This document shows positions 1 through 11,654 of a stretch of 64,000 bases of DNA, piece by piece. Below the pieces are notes generated by a model. It had not been told where the DNA came from. It saw only the letters and a list, made by a program, of their open reading frames with translations, and did not search any database. The stretch comes from Sarcophilus harrisii (taxonomy: Eukaryota; Chordata; Mammalia; Dasyuromorphia; Dasyuridae). The stretch is taken from assembly GCF_902635505.1 (NCBI RefSeq), contig NC_045427.1:512385665-512449664 (forward strand), given 5' to 3'. The first letter of the stretch is position 1. Each line of letters starts with the position of its first letter. The translations under genes were made by a program, and so were the position numbers.

Positions 1-950
1 ACTTCTTGACTTTGGGCTTCATATTAATGTTAAACTCTGTATTTCTGGAATATCAATGTTGAGCTTTTATCCTTTAACTTCTGTTTCTTTCTTGGGATAT
101 TAAGTGTTGTGTTAATCTAGGATCTTAAGGACATCTCAGGCTGGATATCTGAAAATTTATAGCACTTCCAAAATAATATGATCAGGGTATAGTCTGATCT
201 AAGCTTTGCAAATTCCTGACCCAGGTCTGGGTAGGTGACAAGCGTCTTTTGGCTTTTCTCTGGTTGGAAGTTCCAGTGGAGTGCTACTGGATTCAGCCAT
301 TATTTTCCTACTGGATACTCTAGATTTTCCTTGGGCCTGATTTTCCTGCCCTGGTTATTCTATTGCAGGTTTAGCCTATGCTGCAGGCTAGAAGTGAGTC
401 CCTGATCTACTCTGGAAGTCACAACCACATAGCTATTGTTAACTTCTGAACTTGTTCCTCTCATAGTATGTATACATATGAACTACATTTGTGACTGCTC
501 AACACTGCCACCTCTAGGCACAGATCTTCACCTGAGTCTACCCTAGATCAATAGCAAAGAATTGAATAGCAAGCCATATGGTACGTATTCTGCCCTTGTG
601 TTACTTCAAGATTCCCTTGGTTCCTCTTGCTGTTTCAATGCACAGTCTCAGTTCTTTTTTAGTCCCTGGACACTAGAATGCTCTCATGGGGAGTTCCTGG
701 CTAGACCCAATCTGCAGTGTCTACAGATATCTCTGTTTATGTATGCTGACTTGGGTTGAAAAAAATTACTTTCTCTGGTTTTTACCTTATGATCCATTTT
801 ATAGACTTCTGTGGACAAGATTTGCAGGGGAGCTAGACTGAGATTTTCTTGCTGCTGTGCCTTATTGGCTCTGCCCTATTTGTTACTTATATTCTTGAAA
901 TAGTATGAGACTTCTGCCTTTTGCACTGGGAAAGCTTAAACTAAGAGAGT
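1..950. other. Unassigned; possible antisense L1 5' end
   Basis: No gene is visible. The pyrimidine and TGCTG/CTGCC-rich texture around 800-900 vaguely recalls the antisense 5' leader of marsupial L1 elements, but I cannot support it. The short open frame at 562-759 has no recognisable product. Confidence 0.2.
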
Positions 951-3335
951 GCTGAGGAGAGCTAGAGTTTTTAGGACTATAGAAGAAATGATTTCAAAAG
1001 TAGATCCTAATGTCACATGCACCTAGTTATAAATAGGAGAATTACCAAAGATTATGCAATATACTCTACTTTCTGTGCTGCCATTATGCTGTAAATGAAA
1101 TAATTTGCTTTCTTACTATAGTGGGTGACAAGTTTGTGAAGTTAGAAAACTTTTTGAATTTCTTTTTTTCCTCCAAAGCAAAAAAGGAAAATAAGCAGAA
1201 AAATTTTTCTTCACTCTAGGGCAGAGTAGAGGGAGGGAATTGTGATTTGTGGTTAATATGAAAGGGATAAAAGAGAATAATTCATAAGAAGGCAGATAAA
1301 TTATCTGCTTCCCCTTTCCTTTTTTTTTGTAAACTTGACCTTGCAAAATGTATGATGTTTGCTACAGTTTGGTATTACCATGTGTTTCCTAATTAAAATT
1401 ATTTTGCTTGACTATGTTATGAGATCTGAGTGAAATGTTGACATCTATCTTAAAGGACAAAAGTTTTCAAAAGATGAGGAGTAAGCCCAAAACTTGAGAT
1501 ATCAGGAAGGCAGAACCGTGGAGATTATAGACCCTAAAATTATCACATTTTTTTCTCATTTTGAAAAACAAGTTCATTAGACTTGATGACCTCTATCACT
1601 ATGATCCTATGTGTTTATATGGATGTTTATATGAGTCAAACATATGTTGGATTAGAAAAAGAGCAAACAAATTGTTCTAATATGCTAATTATTAGTATTA
1701 TTAGGCTAATATACATTTATATGTTTTAATGTAGTTATAATCTGCACTGCCCATTCTTTTAAGATTCTTTTTTTTTCTCTTGCCTCTTGTCTCCTCTCCT
1801 CTCTTTTATCAGGTTATAGATCATACTAGAGGACAATATCATCTTTCTCCAACAAATCATCTCTTGTTGGGGCATTCTCTCATCTGATCATCAGAGCTCC
1901 CAGCAAAACTGCTTCCTGAAATTAGCACTTGTTAGCTGCTGTATTGTGTCACCTGCTTTCTTTCTTTGCCTTCTGCATCCTTGTCTCCGAATCTTTTTGA
2001 ATTGGACTTTATCTCCTGCTTCTATCATCATAAGGTCACCTTCTATCTTCTCTTTTAATTCTTCAGATGAGGGTTTCTTCACAAGCACTGACCTATCTCT
2101 AACTTATGATGTCAAACTCTGAAAGCTCACCTTTCCTTCAGACATGAATCTAAGAGACATGATCTAATCACTCAATATTCCCCCAACAGTTATTTGCTTT
2201 GTAATTTATTAGCTAAAGTCTTTAAAATCTCCAAAAATAGTCATATGAAAATGAACAGATAAACTACAATCCACTGTGGCCATTTTCCCCTCAGATAATC
2301 TGCTTTCAACTATATCCTCTAAGTGTATTTAGATACACTTATCGAAAGGTAATTTTCCTCCATTCTTTGGAATAGCCTGTTTCTCCTAAAACTTTTATCT
2401 AAAAGACTATTTCTTCTCAAACTGATTTTATCTATTTCCAACATAAAAGTTCTTTTTAAATCCTTCTCAGCAGTCAAAATGACAACACAGCAATAGGGTG
2501 GATAATACCTTACAGTGGCATCATGAACTACTACATAGCTATTAAAACCATAATCTAGGAATTATATTGATGAGTGGAAAATGTTTATAAAATCATGTTG
2601 GGGGGGAAGAGAATCTTAAAACAATGGGAAGTGAAGAGATTACAAATGTCAAAACATATAGATATATTAGCCCCAATTTGTCCACTCTTTTTCTCATCTA
2701 ACACGTTTGACTTCTTCACTGAAGCATCCACATAAACTTATAAGATAGAAAGCTTCAAGTGTAATGAATTTATTTGCATTGTTGAAAGTTGATTGAAGAA
2801 ACAAAATTCCCAACTATTTGAAGGCCTAGTTAGAGAAAGATTACATGGCTGGAATGGCAGCCTCGCTCAAGGATTTTCTCAGAAGATCTAAGGAATTTCA
2901 TAGTTCTCTGTTTAAGGGAAATGTTTCTCTCTTAAATAGTTTGAGATTACTTCATCTCTTGTTAAGCGTAGCTGTGTACTAAAAGAGTTTGACATTCATT
3001 CAGCAATCTGAGCATATTAAAGAAGATATTTCACCCAACAGGAAAGCAGAGAAGTTTTGACCCATAGGCATAGACAATTCTATAAAGTAACCAAGAGCAT
3101 CAAGACCTGACATCCAAAGTTAGGAGTTGCCCTGACATAGGTTTCTCTATTCATATCTCTTCCTTCTAGGTTTTTGTGCATATCCATTCTCACTTATAGA
3201 CATTGTGTTCCTTAGTGGGAGAATGTGACTCAAATTTATGGGCAGACTGTTATGCTTTTATCATTCCTGCTTTTGCCTTCTTATTTAGTAAATATTTCAT
3301 GTTTTAAAAATGGATAGTACTATTGTTACTTATTT
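951..3335. other. Intergenic, nothing recognised
   Basis: AT-rich, with a pyrimidine run at about 1765-1812. A 65-codon minus-strand frame (2088-1891, lysine-rich) looks slightly protein-like but has no family I recognise. No clear interspersed repeat. Confidence 0.4.
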
Positions 3336-3339
3336 TCTT

Positions 3340-3760
3340 TTTGTTTTATTTTTTATTAAAGTTTTTTTCTTTTTAAAACATATACATGGATAATTTTTCA
3401 GCATTCAGTCTTGCAAAATCTTATGTTCCAAATTGCCCCCTCTTCCCCCACCCCTTCCCTATATGGCAAGTAATCCAATATATGTTAAACATGTGCCTTT
3501 CTTTTATACATATTTCTACAATCATTGTGCTGCACAAGAAAAATAAGATCAAAAAGGATAAAAAATGAGAGAGAAAACAAAATGCAAACAAACAATAAAA
3601 AGAGTGAAAATGCTATGTTGAGATCCATGCTCAGTCCCCATAGTCCCCTCTCTTTGGATGTAGATGGTTCTCTTCATTACAAGACCATTGGAACTAGCCT
3701 CAATCATCTCATTGTTCAAAAGAGCCATGTCCATCAGAATTGTACTGTTTTTTTTTTTTT
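3340..3760 (-). repeat. LINE L1 3' end, antisense
   Basis: The stretch reads as the reverse complement of a marsupial L1 3'UTR and the end of ORF2. It starts with a T-rich tail and carries the block 'atccaatatatgttaaacatg' and the later 'aaaagagccatgtccatcag' segment, both shared closely with the L1 at 8641. A T-run at about 3750-3762 ends the homology, which suggests a truncation or later insertion there. Confidence 0.8.
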
Positions 3761-3969
3761 TAATAAATATGTAGTGGATAGGTAAGATCTCAGGAGTAAA
3801 AAGTAATACATAATTGGGAATATATCCTCCATTTCTTTACTTACTTCCCCCATATAACACCATCACCATCACTTCAGGATCTTGAAAATGTGAGACATAG
3901 AGATACCTCACTAAAGGTATTATCCCGAGTAGGAAGAGAGAAATCAAGTGAACTTGGAGAGAAATGGTG

Positions 3970-4775
3970 CCATATTTCAGCTACATTGCTGTACTATGGT
4001 TTGCTTAGTCATTTCCCTATTGTGGCATATATTGGTTGTTTTTAATTTCTCAATATTAAAAATAGTGCTACTATAAAAATCTCTGAATTAATGGTCTTTC
4101 TTTGGGCTTAAATATTTGCTATACATTTCATAAAATATAATTATTGGGTCAAGGGGTATGGACATTATTGTGACTCTCATTGCAAATTGATAGACTATTC
4201 TGGAAAATTAAATTGCTATCCAATGTGTTTTTCCATAGCTGTACCAACAATGTCTTTTATCATATGTACTTATTTTTCTAGATTATTAAATGTATCATTA
4301 CAACTTATATGTGCATTTTTAAAATTGCTGGTAATATTCCCCCAGAATAAATTATGTATTAATTTTTATAATTCTTTATTAATCCCAAATGATATTTTTA
4401 TTAATTGTCTTTGTTTTATAGATTTTATACATTTTCCTTCATTCTGTTGTTTTCATTTTATTATTTATTTGATAAATTTATATTGTGTGGAGGATTATTC
4501 TTATTATATATTTCAACACATCCATATTGTCTCAGATAAAATCCCATTCTTCAGTTGTCAGAAGTGTTCCTATTCTTCATAACTAGAATAAACATACCAT
4601 TCTGGTTTTGAGTTTTTAATCATAGGCTTAAAAAAATTGGGCAATATTTTGCCCCATTTAAAACTTATGGCAATGTAGAATGTAAAGTAGATATCCAAGT
4701 TAATTTATCTCTAAGTTTTAAGCAATTATCCCAATATTTATTAAATGGGGATTCTATTCCCTATTGAGTTATTAT
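3970..4775 (-). repeat. LINE L1 ORF2 fragment, antisense, diverged
   Basis: Segments such as 'attgggtcaaggggtatgg' followed by 'accaacaatg' keep the order of the antisense L1 ORF2 C-terminal region also seen at 8100-8220 and 9340-9430. The copy is very AT-rich and more diverged than the L1 at 8641. Borders are approximate. 3761-3969 is unassigned. Confidence 0.55.
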
Positions 4776-4794
4776 TCTTTTGTCACATAATTAC

Positions 4795-5085
4795 AGAAGG
4801 TCAGAGTTGGAAGGGATATAAAAGATCATCTAATTGAATCCTATTTGAAAAAAAATCCCTCGGTAGCATCCTCAGCAAATGGTTATTGTGTTTAATGATT
4901 TACAGTGAAGGAGGATCCCTTTCTCCTTACCTGAGGCAGCTCATTGTATTTTTGAATGACTTTAACTGTTAGGAAGTTTTTCCATATACCTAGCCAAAAT
5001 CTCCCTGTCTGAGAAAATGATCTAGTTTTGTCCTCTTGGGTCAAGTAGAACATGCCTAATCTGTTTTCCATATGGCAAACTTTTG
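4795..5085 (-). repeat. CR1/L3-type LINE, antisense
   Basis: Begins with the antisense CR1/L3 signature (agaaggtcagagttggaagggatataaaagatcatctaattgaatcc, split by mismatches). It continues with the typical 'gaggcagctcattgtattt', 'gttaggaagtttttcc' and 'tcctcttgggtcaagtagaac' blocks. The order matches the copy at 16870. It is an old, diverged copy. Confidence 0.75.
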
Positions 5086-5174
5086 GCTTTCAAAAAGCCA
5101 AACCAAAACTAACACCTCAGGTACATTTTTTAAAAATTGAAAAACCAATGGGAAAGAGCCAGGACAACAACAAC

Positions 5175-5395
5175 AAATTTAATTTAGGGCTTTAGATGTT
5201 CTCTAATTGAAATTTTACAACAATCCTCTGAGGCAGGTGCCATTATTATCTTCATATTACAGATGAGGAGGGCAGAGATTAAGAGAGGTTAAGTGGATTG
5301 CACCAAGTCACATAGCAAATCTAAGGAGGCATTTGAACTCAGGTCTTCCTGATTCTAAGTCTGATACTATCCACTATCTATCAAGTGATAGATGC
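5175..5395 (-). repeat. MIR-like CORE-SINE, antisense
   Basis: Contains the reversed MIR order: 'caatcctctgaggcaggtgcc', 'attacagatgaggaggg', 'gaggttaagtggattgcac', 'tttgaactcaggtcttcctg' and 'ctatccactatc'. It is nearly full length for this family. Confidence 0.8.
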
Positions 5396-5754
5396 CTAGT
5401 TAATTGGACAATAATACCATATTTTCCAAGTTTAAGTCATGATGCTAAAATAAGATATCTGTGGTCATATCTCAGAATTTTTTTAAAAATGAGATTTCTA
5501 TTGTATTTTGTGGTTTTAAGTAACAAAGAGACTTACCACTGTTATTCACTCTTTCATTCAGAAATTTTTATTCCTGTCTAAAAGTAGAAAAATTACTAAT
5601 TGTTAGTTAACAGTTTGTAAAACTAGAGTTCTTTATATTGAGGAAATCATAGATCCAGGTTCTCCTCAGTCTCCATCCCCCAGCTGTGATAGTAGTCATT
5701 ATGGCAGACCTCAGAGAAAGGGCAGTTTCACTGTAAGCTGAGGACTTGGCTATG

Positions 5755-5945
5755 ATGATTACTCTTTTCAAGATCAGAATGAGATTATTTCAATTTTAGA
5801 CAACCCAGGGCACTGATAAATTAAATGACTTGCACATAGTCACAGAGAGCTATTACATAATAGCCTCAAGACTTGAACCTAGGTATTTCTTATTCTGATG
5901 CAGACTTCTATCCACTGTGCTATACTGGGTTGCCCTCTAATATGT
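5755..5945 (-). repeat. MIR-like CORE-SINE, antisense
   Basis: Diverged reversed core: 'ttaaatgacttgcacatagt', 'acttgaacctagg' and 'ctatccactgtgctatac'. 5396-5754 and 5946-6459 on either side hold nothing I recognise. Confidence 0.7.
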
Positions 5946-6459
5946 GCTTAAGTTGAAGTCCCTTAGTTTCCAGGAAATCCATGAAGTATCTGTTAAAGGG
6001 GGAGCCCCGTATAGATAAAAAGATAATGAACCCTAGGTCATATATATTGATACAAAACTGGTAAGGGAATTTATTTTGCTTGACTATGTTTATTTGATTT
6101 TCTTTTTCTTTTCCCAGTTGGGCTGGTGGTAAGAGGGAGAGAAAAAATCAATTTCTTTTAATTAAATACAATTTAATTTTAAAAATCAGTTGTGTTCTCT
6201 CAGACTTTCACTTTTTTAAAGTTTGAGGGGGAAGGTTTAAAGCTATGCTTATCCTCCCATCTTTTAATATCCTCTCTTCCTTCTTTTTGGCAGCATATCA
6301 CATATTTTATTCATCTTTAAAGTTTAAAAATGTGACCAATAGGTGTCTCAGATTCTTTGAGGATTTCCTGAGTGATGGGACTGTATGATCCCACTTCATA
6401 TTCATGCCAAAGTTATCCAGATAAATTTCTTCCTGAATTATAGAAAGAGGGCATTGTAT

Positions 6460-6645
6460 ACCAGGAAAAAAAGAGCCTCAGACTTGGACATAGGTTGAAA
6501 TTCTGGCTCTTCTTGTGAGGTACCTGTATGACCCCAGGGCAGATAAAACTTCTCTGAATCTCAGTTTCTTAATTTGTAAAACAGGGATGATAACATAGTT
6601 GAATTAAGTACTTTATAGGAATATTATTAGGATAAATCTTATGAC
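6460..6645 (+). repeat. MIR-like CORE-SINE, sense
   Basis: Sense order: 'gcctcagacttgg', 'tgaccccagggcagat', 'tctgaatctcagtttctt' and 'tgtaaaacagggatgataac'. Confidence 0.7.
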
Positions 6646-7095
6646 TCTTTAACTGAGCTATTTCCTTGATTATGCTTTTCATGTTGTTGGCTCTTCTTAT
6701 TTTCCCTGGCAATCCTTTTATTCACAGACTAGATCTCTTTGATCTCTTTTCTAGGTCTGTCAGTTTCTTTTGCATTATTAACATCTGTTTGTGTAATTTA
6801 GCACTGATTCAGCTTTGCATATCTTCGGCATTGCTACTCTGTGTCCTGTTGCATCAATTAGGGCCTCCCTTGATATTTTCAGCTCCTCTATAGTGTTTCC
6901 AAGTTTAATTCTGTTTTATAAATGTCCTGGCTTCTTTTTTTCTTTGCAATCATTGTTTCTTCTTTTGTGCTTTTAAAAAAGTATTTAGTGGTGGTTCATT
7001 TATTTTTGTCAGAATCTCCAGGTTGTATTGAGTTTTGCCATTGTTGTCAATGTTGTTGGAATAACAACAAAGTGCTAGAGTTGTGGTCAAAAAGA
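6646..7095. other. Unassigned; possible antisense L1 ORF1
   Basis: A T-rich plus strand with open frames at 6666-6893 and 6922-7116. The texture (long runs of tct/ttg, no stops on stretches of one strand) resembles antisense L1 ORF1 coiled-coil sequence, but no diagnostic block was found. Confidence 0.25.
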
Positions 7096-7099
7096 TTTG

Positions 7100-7345
7100 A
7101 TCCTACTTGTTATTAATTTTATAATTTTCTGAATCTTGGTTTTCTCACTTGTAAAATGGGAATAATTGCATTGGTCTTACTATTTCATATAGTTGGAGAA
7201 AAATAAATGGGATAATCCATAGAATGACATAAAAAATAAAACATTTATAGATTGATCTGAATATAGATCACATTATCCCCTTACCTTACCTAACTTAACA
7301 TATATATACATACATATATACACATACACACAACCTAAATGTATT
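7100..7345 (+). repeat. MIR-like 3' fragment followed by TA/CA simple sequence
   Basis: 'gaatcttggttttctcacttg' and 'taaaatgggaataattgc' are the MIR-like core end. About 7298-7332 is a short (TA)(CATA) tract. Confidence 0.6.
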
Positions 7346-7384
7346 CTATCATCAGTGTTGCCCCCCTGGTATATGTTGAGATAG

Positions 7385-8640
7385 AAATTTTTTTTCTTTT
7401 TTAAAGAAATCTAATCTTGAGGTAATGGCCCAATTTGGGCACATTGTATATTTCATGAAAGTTGTAATATTTATTCCATTTCTTTTTTTTTAATTTTGAG
7501 TTCCAAGTTCTATCTTTCCCTTTCTCATCTCTCTTCTCATTGAAAAAGAAGGCAATTTTATAGGTTATACAAGTGCAGTCATGTAAAATGTATTTTCATA
7601 TTAGCCATGTTGCAAAAGAAAACAGACTCCCAAAGAAAAACTCAAGAAAAATGAAGTAAAAAAACAAAACAAAACAGTATATTTTGATCTACATTCAGAC
7701 TCCATCTGTTTTTTCTCTGGAGATATCATTTTTCATGATAAGTTCTTTAGAACTGTATTGGAGCTTTGTATTTTAGAGAATAGCTAAATCATTCACAGTT
7801 GATCAATATACAATGTTGTTGTTACTGTGTACAATGTTCCAATTCTGCTCATTTTGTATCAATTCATGTAATCCTTTCCAGGTTTTACTGAGAATATGTT
7901 GCTCGTCATCTCTTATATCACAATAGTACTCCATCACAGTCATATGATAACTTGTTCAGCCATTTCCCCATTTGGAGGACATCCCCTCAATTTCCAATTC
8001 TTCGCCATCACGAAAGAACTATTTGTACATATAAGTCCTTTTCCTTTTTGCAAATTAAAAAAAAAAAAACTTTATTTCTTTTACTTCTTTGTAATACTGA
8101 GCTAGTACTAGTATTACTGGGTCAAAGAGTATGCATGATTTTTATAGCACTTTTGGCATAATTCCAAATTGCATTCCAGAATGATTGGATCAATTCATAA
8201 CTCTCCTAACAGTGCATTATAGTGTCCCAATTTTCCCAAATTCCATCCCATATTTGTCCTTTTCCTTTTTCTGTCATACTAGCCAAACTAATAAGTATGA
8301 GATGGTACCTCAGTGTCATTTTAATTTTCATTTGTCTAATCAATAGTGATTTTAAGCACTTTTTCATATGGATATAGAGAGTTTTGAATTATTGATGTGA
8401 AAACTGCCTGTTTGTTATTGGACCATTTTTCATTTGGGTAATGACATGTTCTTTTATATTTAACTCAGTTTTCTATATATTTGAGAAATGAGGGTTTTAT
8501 CAAAGAAATTTGCTGTAAATTTTTTTCTCCAGTTTTCTGCTTTCCTTCTGATCTTAGCTACATTGGTTTTGTTTGTACAAACCCTTTTAAATTTAGCATA
8601 GTCAAAATTATCTATTTTATATCCTAAAATGTTCTCTCTC
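7385..8640 (-). repeat. LINE L1 3' region, antisense, older subfamily
   Basis: A colinear antisense L1: 3'UTR, then the ORF2 C-terminus. Blocks include 'tgttcagccatttcccc', 'actgggtcaaagagtatgc' and 'tagtgattttaagcactttttcatatgg', reaching 'tttgtttgtacaaaccc'. It is clearly more diverged than the adjoining L1 that starts at 8641 and contains an internal A-run (about 8058-8069). Confidence 0.8.
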
Positions 8641-9965
8641 TTTTTTAAAAAAAGCTTTTTATTTTCAAAATATATGCATAGTTTTCAACATTCACCCCTG
8701 CAAAACCTGTGTTCCAATTTTTTTTCTTCCTACCCTTTCCATAGGGTAGACAGTAAGTGATCCATGTTACATGTTACACATGTGCAATTCTTCTGTAATA
8801 TTTCCATAATTACCATGCTGTAAAAGAAAAATCAGATCAAAAAGGAAAAAAAAAGAGAAAGAAAATAAAATGCAAGCAAACAATAACAAAAAAGTGAAAA
8901 TACTGTGTTGTGATCTATATTCAGTTTCCATAGTCCTCTCTCTGGATAAAGATGGGTGTCTTCATCCCAAGGCCTTTGGAACTAGTCTGAACACCTCACT
9001 GTTGAAAAGAGCCATGTCCATCAGAACTGATCATTGTATAATCTTCTTGTTGCCGTGTACAATGATCTTCTGGTTCTACTCACTGTACTTAGCATCATTT
9101 CATGTAGGTCTCTCCAGGCCTCTCTGAAATCATCCTGCTGGTCGTTTCTTACAGAACAATAATAATCCATAACATTCATATACCATAATTTAATTCAGTG
9201 ATTCTCCAACTCATGGGCATCCAATCAGTTTCCAGTTCCTTGCTATCACAAAAAAGAGCTGCTACAAACATTTTTGCACATGTGGGTCCTTTTTCCTTTT
9301 TTATAATCTCTTTGAGATACAGGCCCAATAGCAGCACTGCTGGATCAAAGAATACGCACAGTTTAATAGCCCTTTGGGCCTACTTCCATATTGTTCTCCA
9401 GTATGGTCAGGTCACCAACTCCACCAACAATGCATCAGTGTCCCAGTTTTACCACATCCCCTCCAGCATTCATCATTATCTTTTCCTGTCATCTTAGCCA
9501 ATCTGAAAGCTGTGTAGTGGTACCTCACAGTTGTCTTAATTTGTATTTATCTGACTAATAGTGATTCAGAGCATTTTTTCATATGACTAGAAATGGTTAT
9601 AATTTCTTCATTTGAAAATTATCTGTTCATATCCCCTGACCATTTATCAATTGGACAATAGTTTTTATTCTTGTAAATTCTCTATATATTTTAGAAATGA
9701 GGCCTTTATCAGAACCCTTACATATAAAGATTTTTCCCAATTTTCTGCTTCTCTTCTAATCTTGTCTACATTTGTTTTGTTTGTAGAAAACCTTTTAAAT
9801 AATATAATCAAAATTATCCATTTTTCATTTCATAAGGTATTCTAATTTTTCTTTGGCCACAAATTCCTTCCTTCTCCACAAATCTGAGAGGTAGACTATC
9901 CTTTGTTCTTCTAATTTGCTTATAGTCTCACTCTCTGTGTCTAAGTCATGATTTCATTTCAACCT
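8641..9965 (-). repeat. LINE L1 3' region, antisense, younger copy
   Basis: About 1.3 kb in the same orientation as, and directly abutting, the older L1. From its T/A-rich tail it runs through the 3'UTR ('catgttacacatgtgcaatt'), the ORF2 C-terminus ('ggcatccaatcagtttcc', 'ctgctggatcaaagaatacg', 'actccaccaacaatgcatc') to 'gaggcctttatcagaaccc' and on to about 9965. Reverse-strand ORF2 C-terminal words such as YYCSVRN and DDFREAWRD are recognisable in degraded form. The insertion lies at or inside the older L1, which is broken at 'ttctctctc'. Confidence 0.85.
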
Positions 9966-9972
9966 TCTTAGG

Positions 9973-10525
9973 ATAAATTATGTTCTACATGTGAAGAAAA
10001 ACTGACCAGAACTAACTGAACTCTAGCCTTTTCCCCTCTCAAAGGTTTATTAGAGATTTAAGATTGAAAATGAGGCATCAATTTAAGAACTCTTTGAAGA
10101 GGAGTATTCGATTAAAATTTAGATATTTACTCATATCTTCTCTATTTATAAGACCTCAATTTCTCTTATGTCTTCCCCCTTACCTTTTCAATGAGCTATC
10201 CCTTATGATGGATATTTTTAAAAAATGAAGAAGAGAAAAAAATCAGCAAGGTCAATCAACATATGGCACATAGAATTTTTTTTCTTTAATCATGGGTTAC
10301 TGTCTTAATTTCATATTGTGTAGCCCTATGTCTCAAATGTATTCATCTAATTACCTTCATAATTGACCTCTCCCTCAACTTTTTCAACCAATAGCCCTCT
10401 TCAAAGAGTTCTTAAATTGCTGCCTTATTTCCAATCTTAAATCTCTAATAAACCTTTGAGAGGGGAAGAGGCAGGAATTCAATTAGTTCTGGTCAGTTTT
10501 TCTTCACATGTAGAACATAATTTAT
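9973..10525. repeat. Long inverted repeat (foldback), 145-bp arms
   Basis: The left arm 9973-10117 and the reverse complement of the right arm 10381-10525 align without gaps and match at 132 of 145 positions by eye count (about 91%). The arms contain the pair 'tgttctacatgtgaagaaaa' and 'ttttcttcacatgtagaaca', and both have TA just outside that block. The 263-bp spacer shows no coding potential. It could be a foldback or MITE-type DNA transposon, or two opposed copies of one unidentified repeat; the arms carry an AATAAA-containing block on one strand. It sits immediately after the L1 at 8641-9965. Confidence 0.8.
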
Positions 10526-10664
10526 GCTTATGGAAGAAAGAGTTTCCTTTAGAAAATTAGAACTTTGAGTATGATTCTGAATCTTTGTATGTATAATGGA
10601 ATTAGGATAGTATTTGAAAAACAAATAAAATTTGTTCTGATTCTCTCATCTCTTTAATATAAAG

Positions 10665-10900
10665 TGGGATATAGTGGACAGAAGTCCATACCTGGAATCA
10701 GGGAGAACTAAGTTCAAATATCTCCATAGTCACTTACTAGAAGTGAGATCTGAGAGTCACTTGATCTCTCATGCTAATTACAAAAAACAACAGCATCTAC
10801 TTCAGAGATTTATTGTGAGGATCAAATGAGATAAATAATGTAAAGCCATTACAATAAACCTTAAAGAATTATACAAATATGAACTATTATTAAATCATTA
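10665..10900 (+). repeat. MIR-like CORE-SINE, sense
   Basis: 'gggatatagtggacagaagtcc', 'ggaatcagggagaac', 'agtcacttgatctctcatgc' and 'gaggatcaaatgagataaat' appear in order. It is nearly full length. 10526-10664 is unassigned. Confidence 0.75.
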
Positions 10901-11099
10901 AAACAATATTAAATCATATTGTAACCAAGTGGAATGTTGGACTGGTTTTAAAAAGCTGTTTTAAATTAGCTGAAATCTATTATCTTTCTTTTGTACCTCT
11001 CATTCTATTCAAAATAAAAAGGGGGGGGGAAATTCCTAGTAACCCATATACTTAATCAAGGAAAGCAAATTCTCTTATTGGCAATGATAAGTTTTTTTT

Positions 11100-11640
11100 T
11101 TTTTTAATATACAACATGTGTCTCATTCTTTACTCTGAATCCATCACCTCTCTCTTGGAGATCATAGATGGGGACTGTATCAATCATAATTCTTAGAGCT
11201 TTCAAAGTTATTTGTCTTTACAATGTTGTTATCATTGTATAAATTATTCTACTGGCTCTTTTCATTCATCTTCATATAAAACTCAAACATTTTCATTAAA
11301 TTTTAAATTGTTTTTCTTGTTCTGATTATTTTACTTTATTACTTTATATACATCTTTCCATGTCTCTTTGAAATCATCTATTTCCTCATTTCTTATAATA
11401 CAAGTATTCTATCCCATTTGTATTGCCTTATTCTGTCCCATTTGTATTGCCATATTCTATACCATTTGTATTGATTCAGCCATTTCCCAACTGATAGACA
11501 TTATTTCATTTTCCACTACAAAAAGAACTACTATAAATATTTCTGTGCATAAGGTCTTTTTCCTATTTTTTAATCTCTTTGAGACATGTTTAGATCTGGC
11601 AGTGGTTCAGTTGGATTAAAGGGTACATAAAGTTTGATAA
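11100..11640 (-). repeat. LINE L1 3' region, antisense, old
   Basis: Contains 'tttccatgtctctttgaaatcatc', 'ttcagccatttcccaactga', 'aaagaactactataaatatt' and 'ggattaaagggtacataaag' (each with mismatches), in antisense L1 order. It contains the 24-bp tandem repeat at 11407-11478. Confidence 0.75.
11407..11478. repeat. Tandem repeat, three 24-bp units
   Basis: Three consecutive units of the form ttct(a/g)t(c/a)ccatttgtattg followed by 4 variable bases. The unit expands a segment of the antisense L1 corresponding to the sequence that specifies the YYCS-type region. Confidence 0.85.
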
Positions 11641-11654
11641 ATATTTATGTTTTC

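Noticed and set aside
1891-2088. Lysine-rich 65-codon minus-strand frame resembling a processed pseudogene piece
   Set aside because: No family recognised, no poly(A) tail or further homologous frame beside it. A protein search of this translation with a clear hit would revive it.
4187-4582. 131-codon plus-strand frame rich in Phe, Ile and Tyr, looking like a membrane protein
   Set aside because: It is the antisense of a degraded AT-rich L1 ORF2 segment; the hydrophobicity is a by-product of T-rich sequence.
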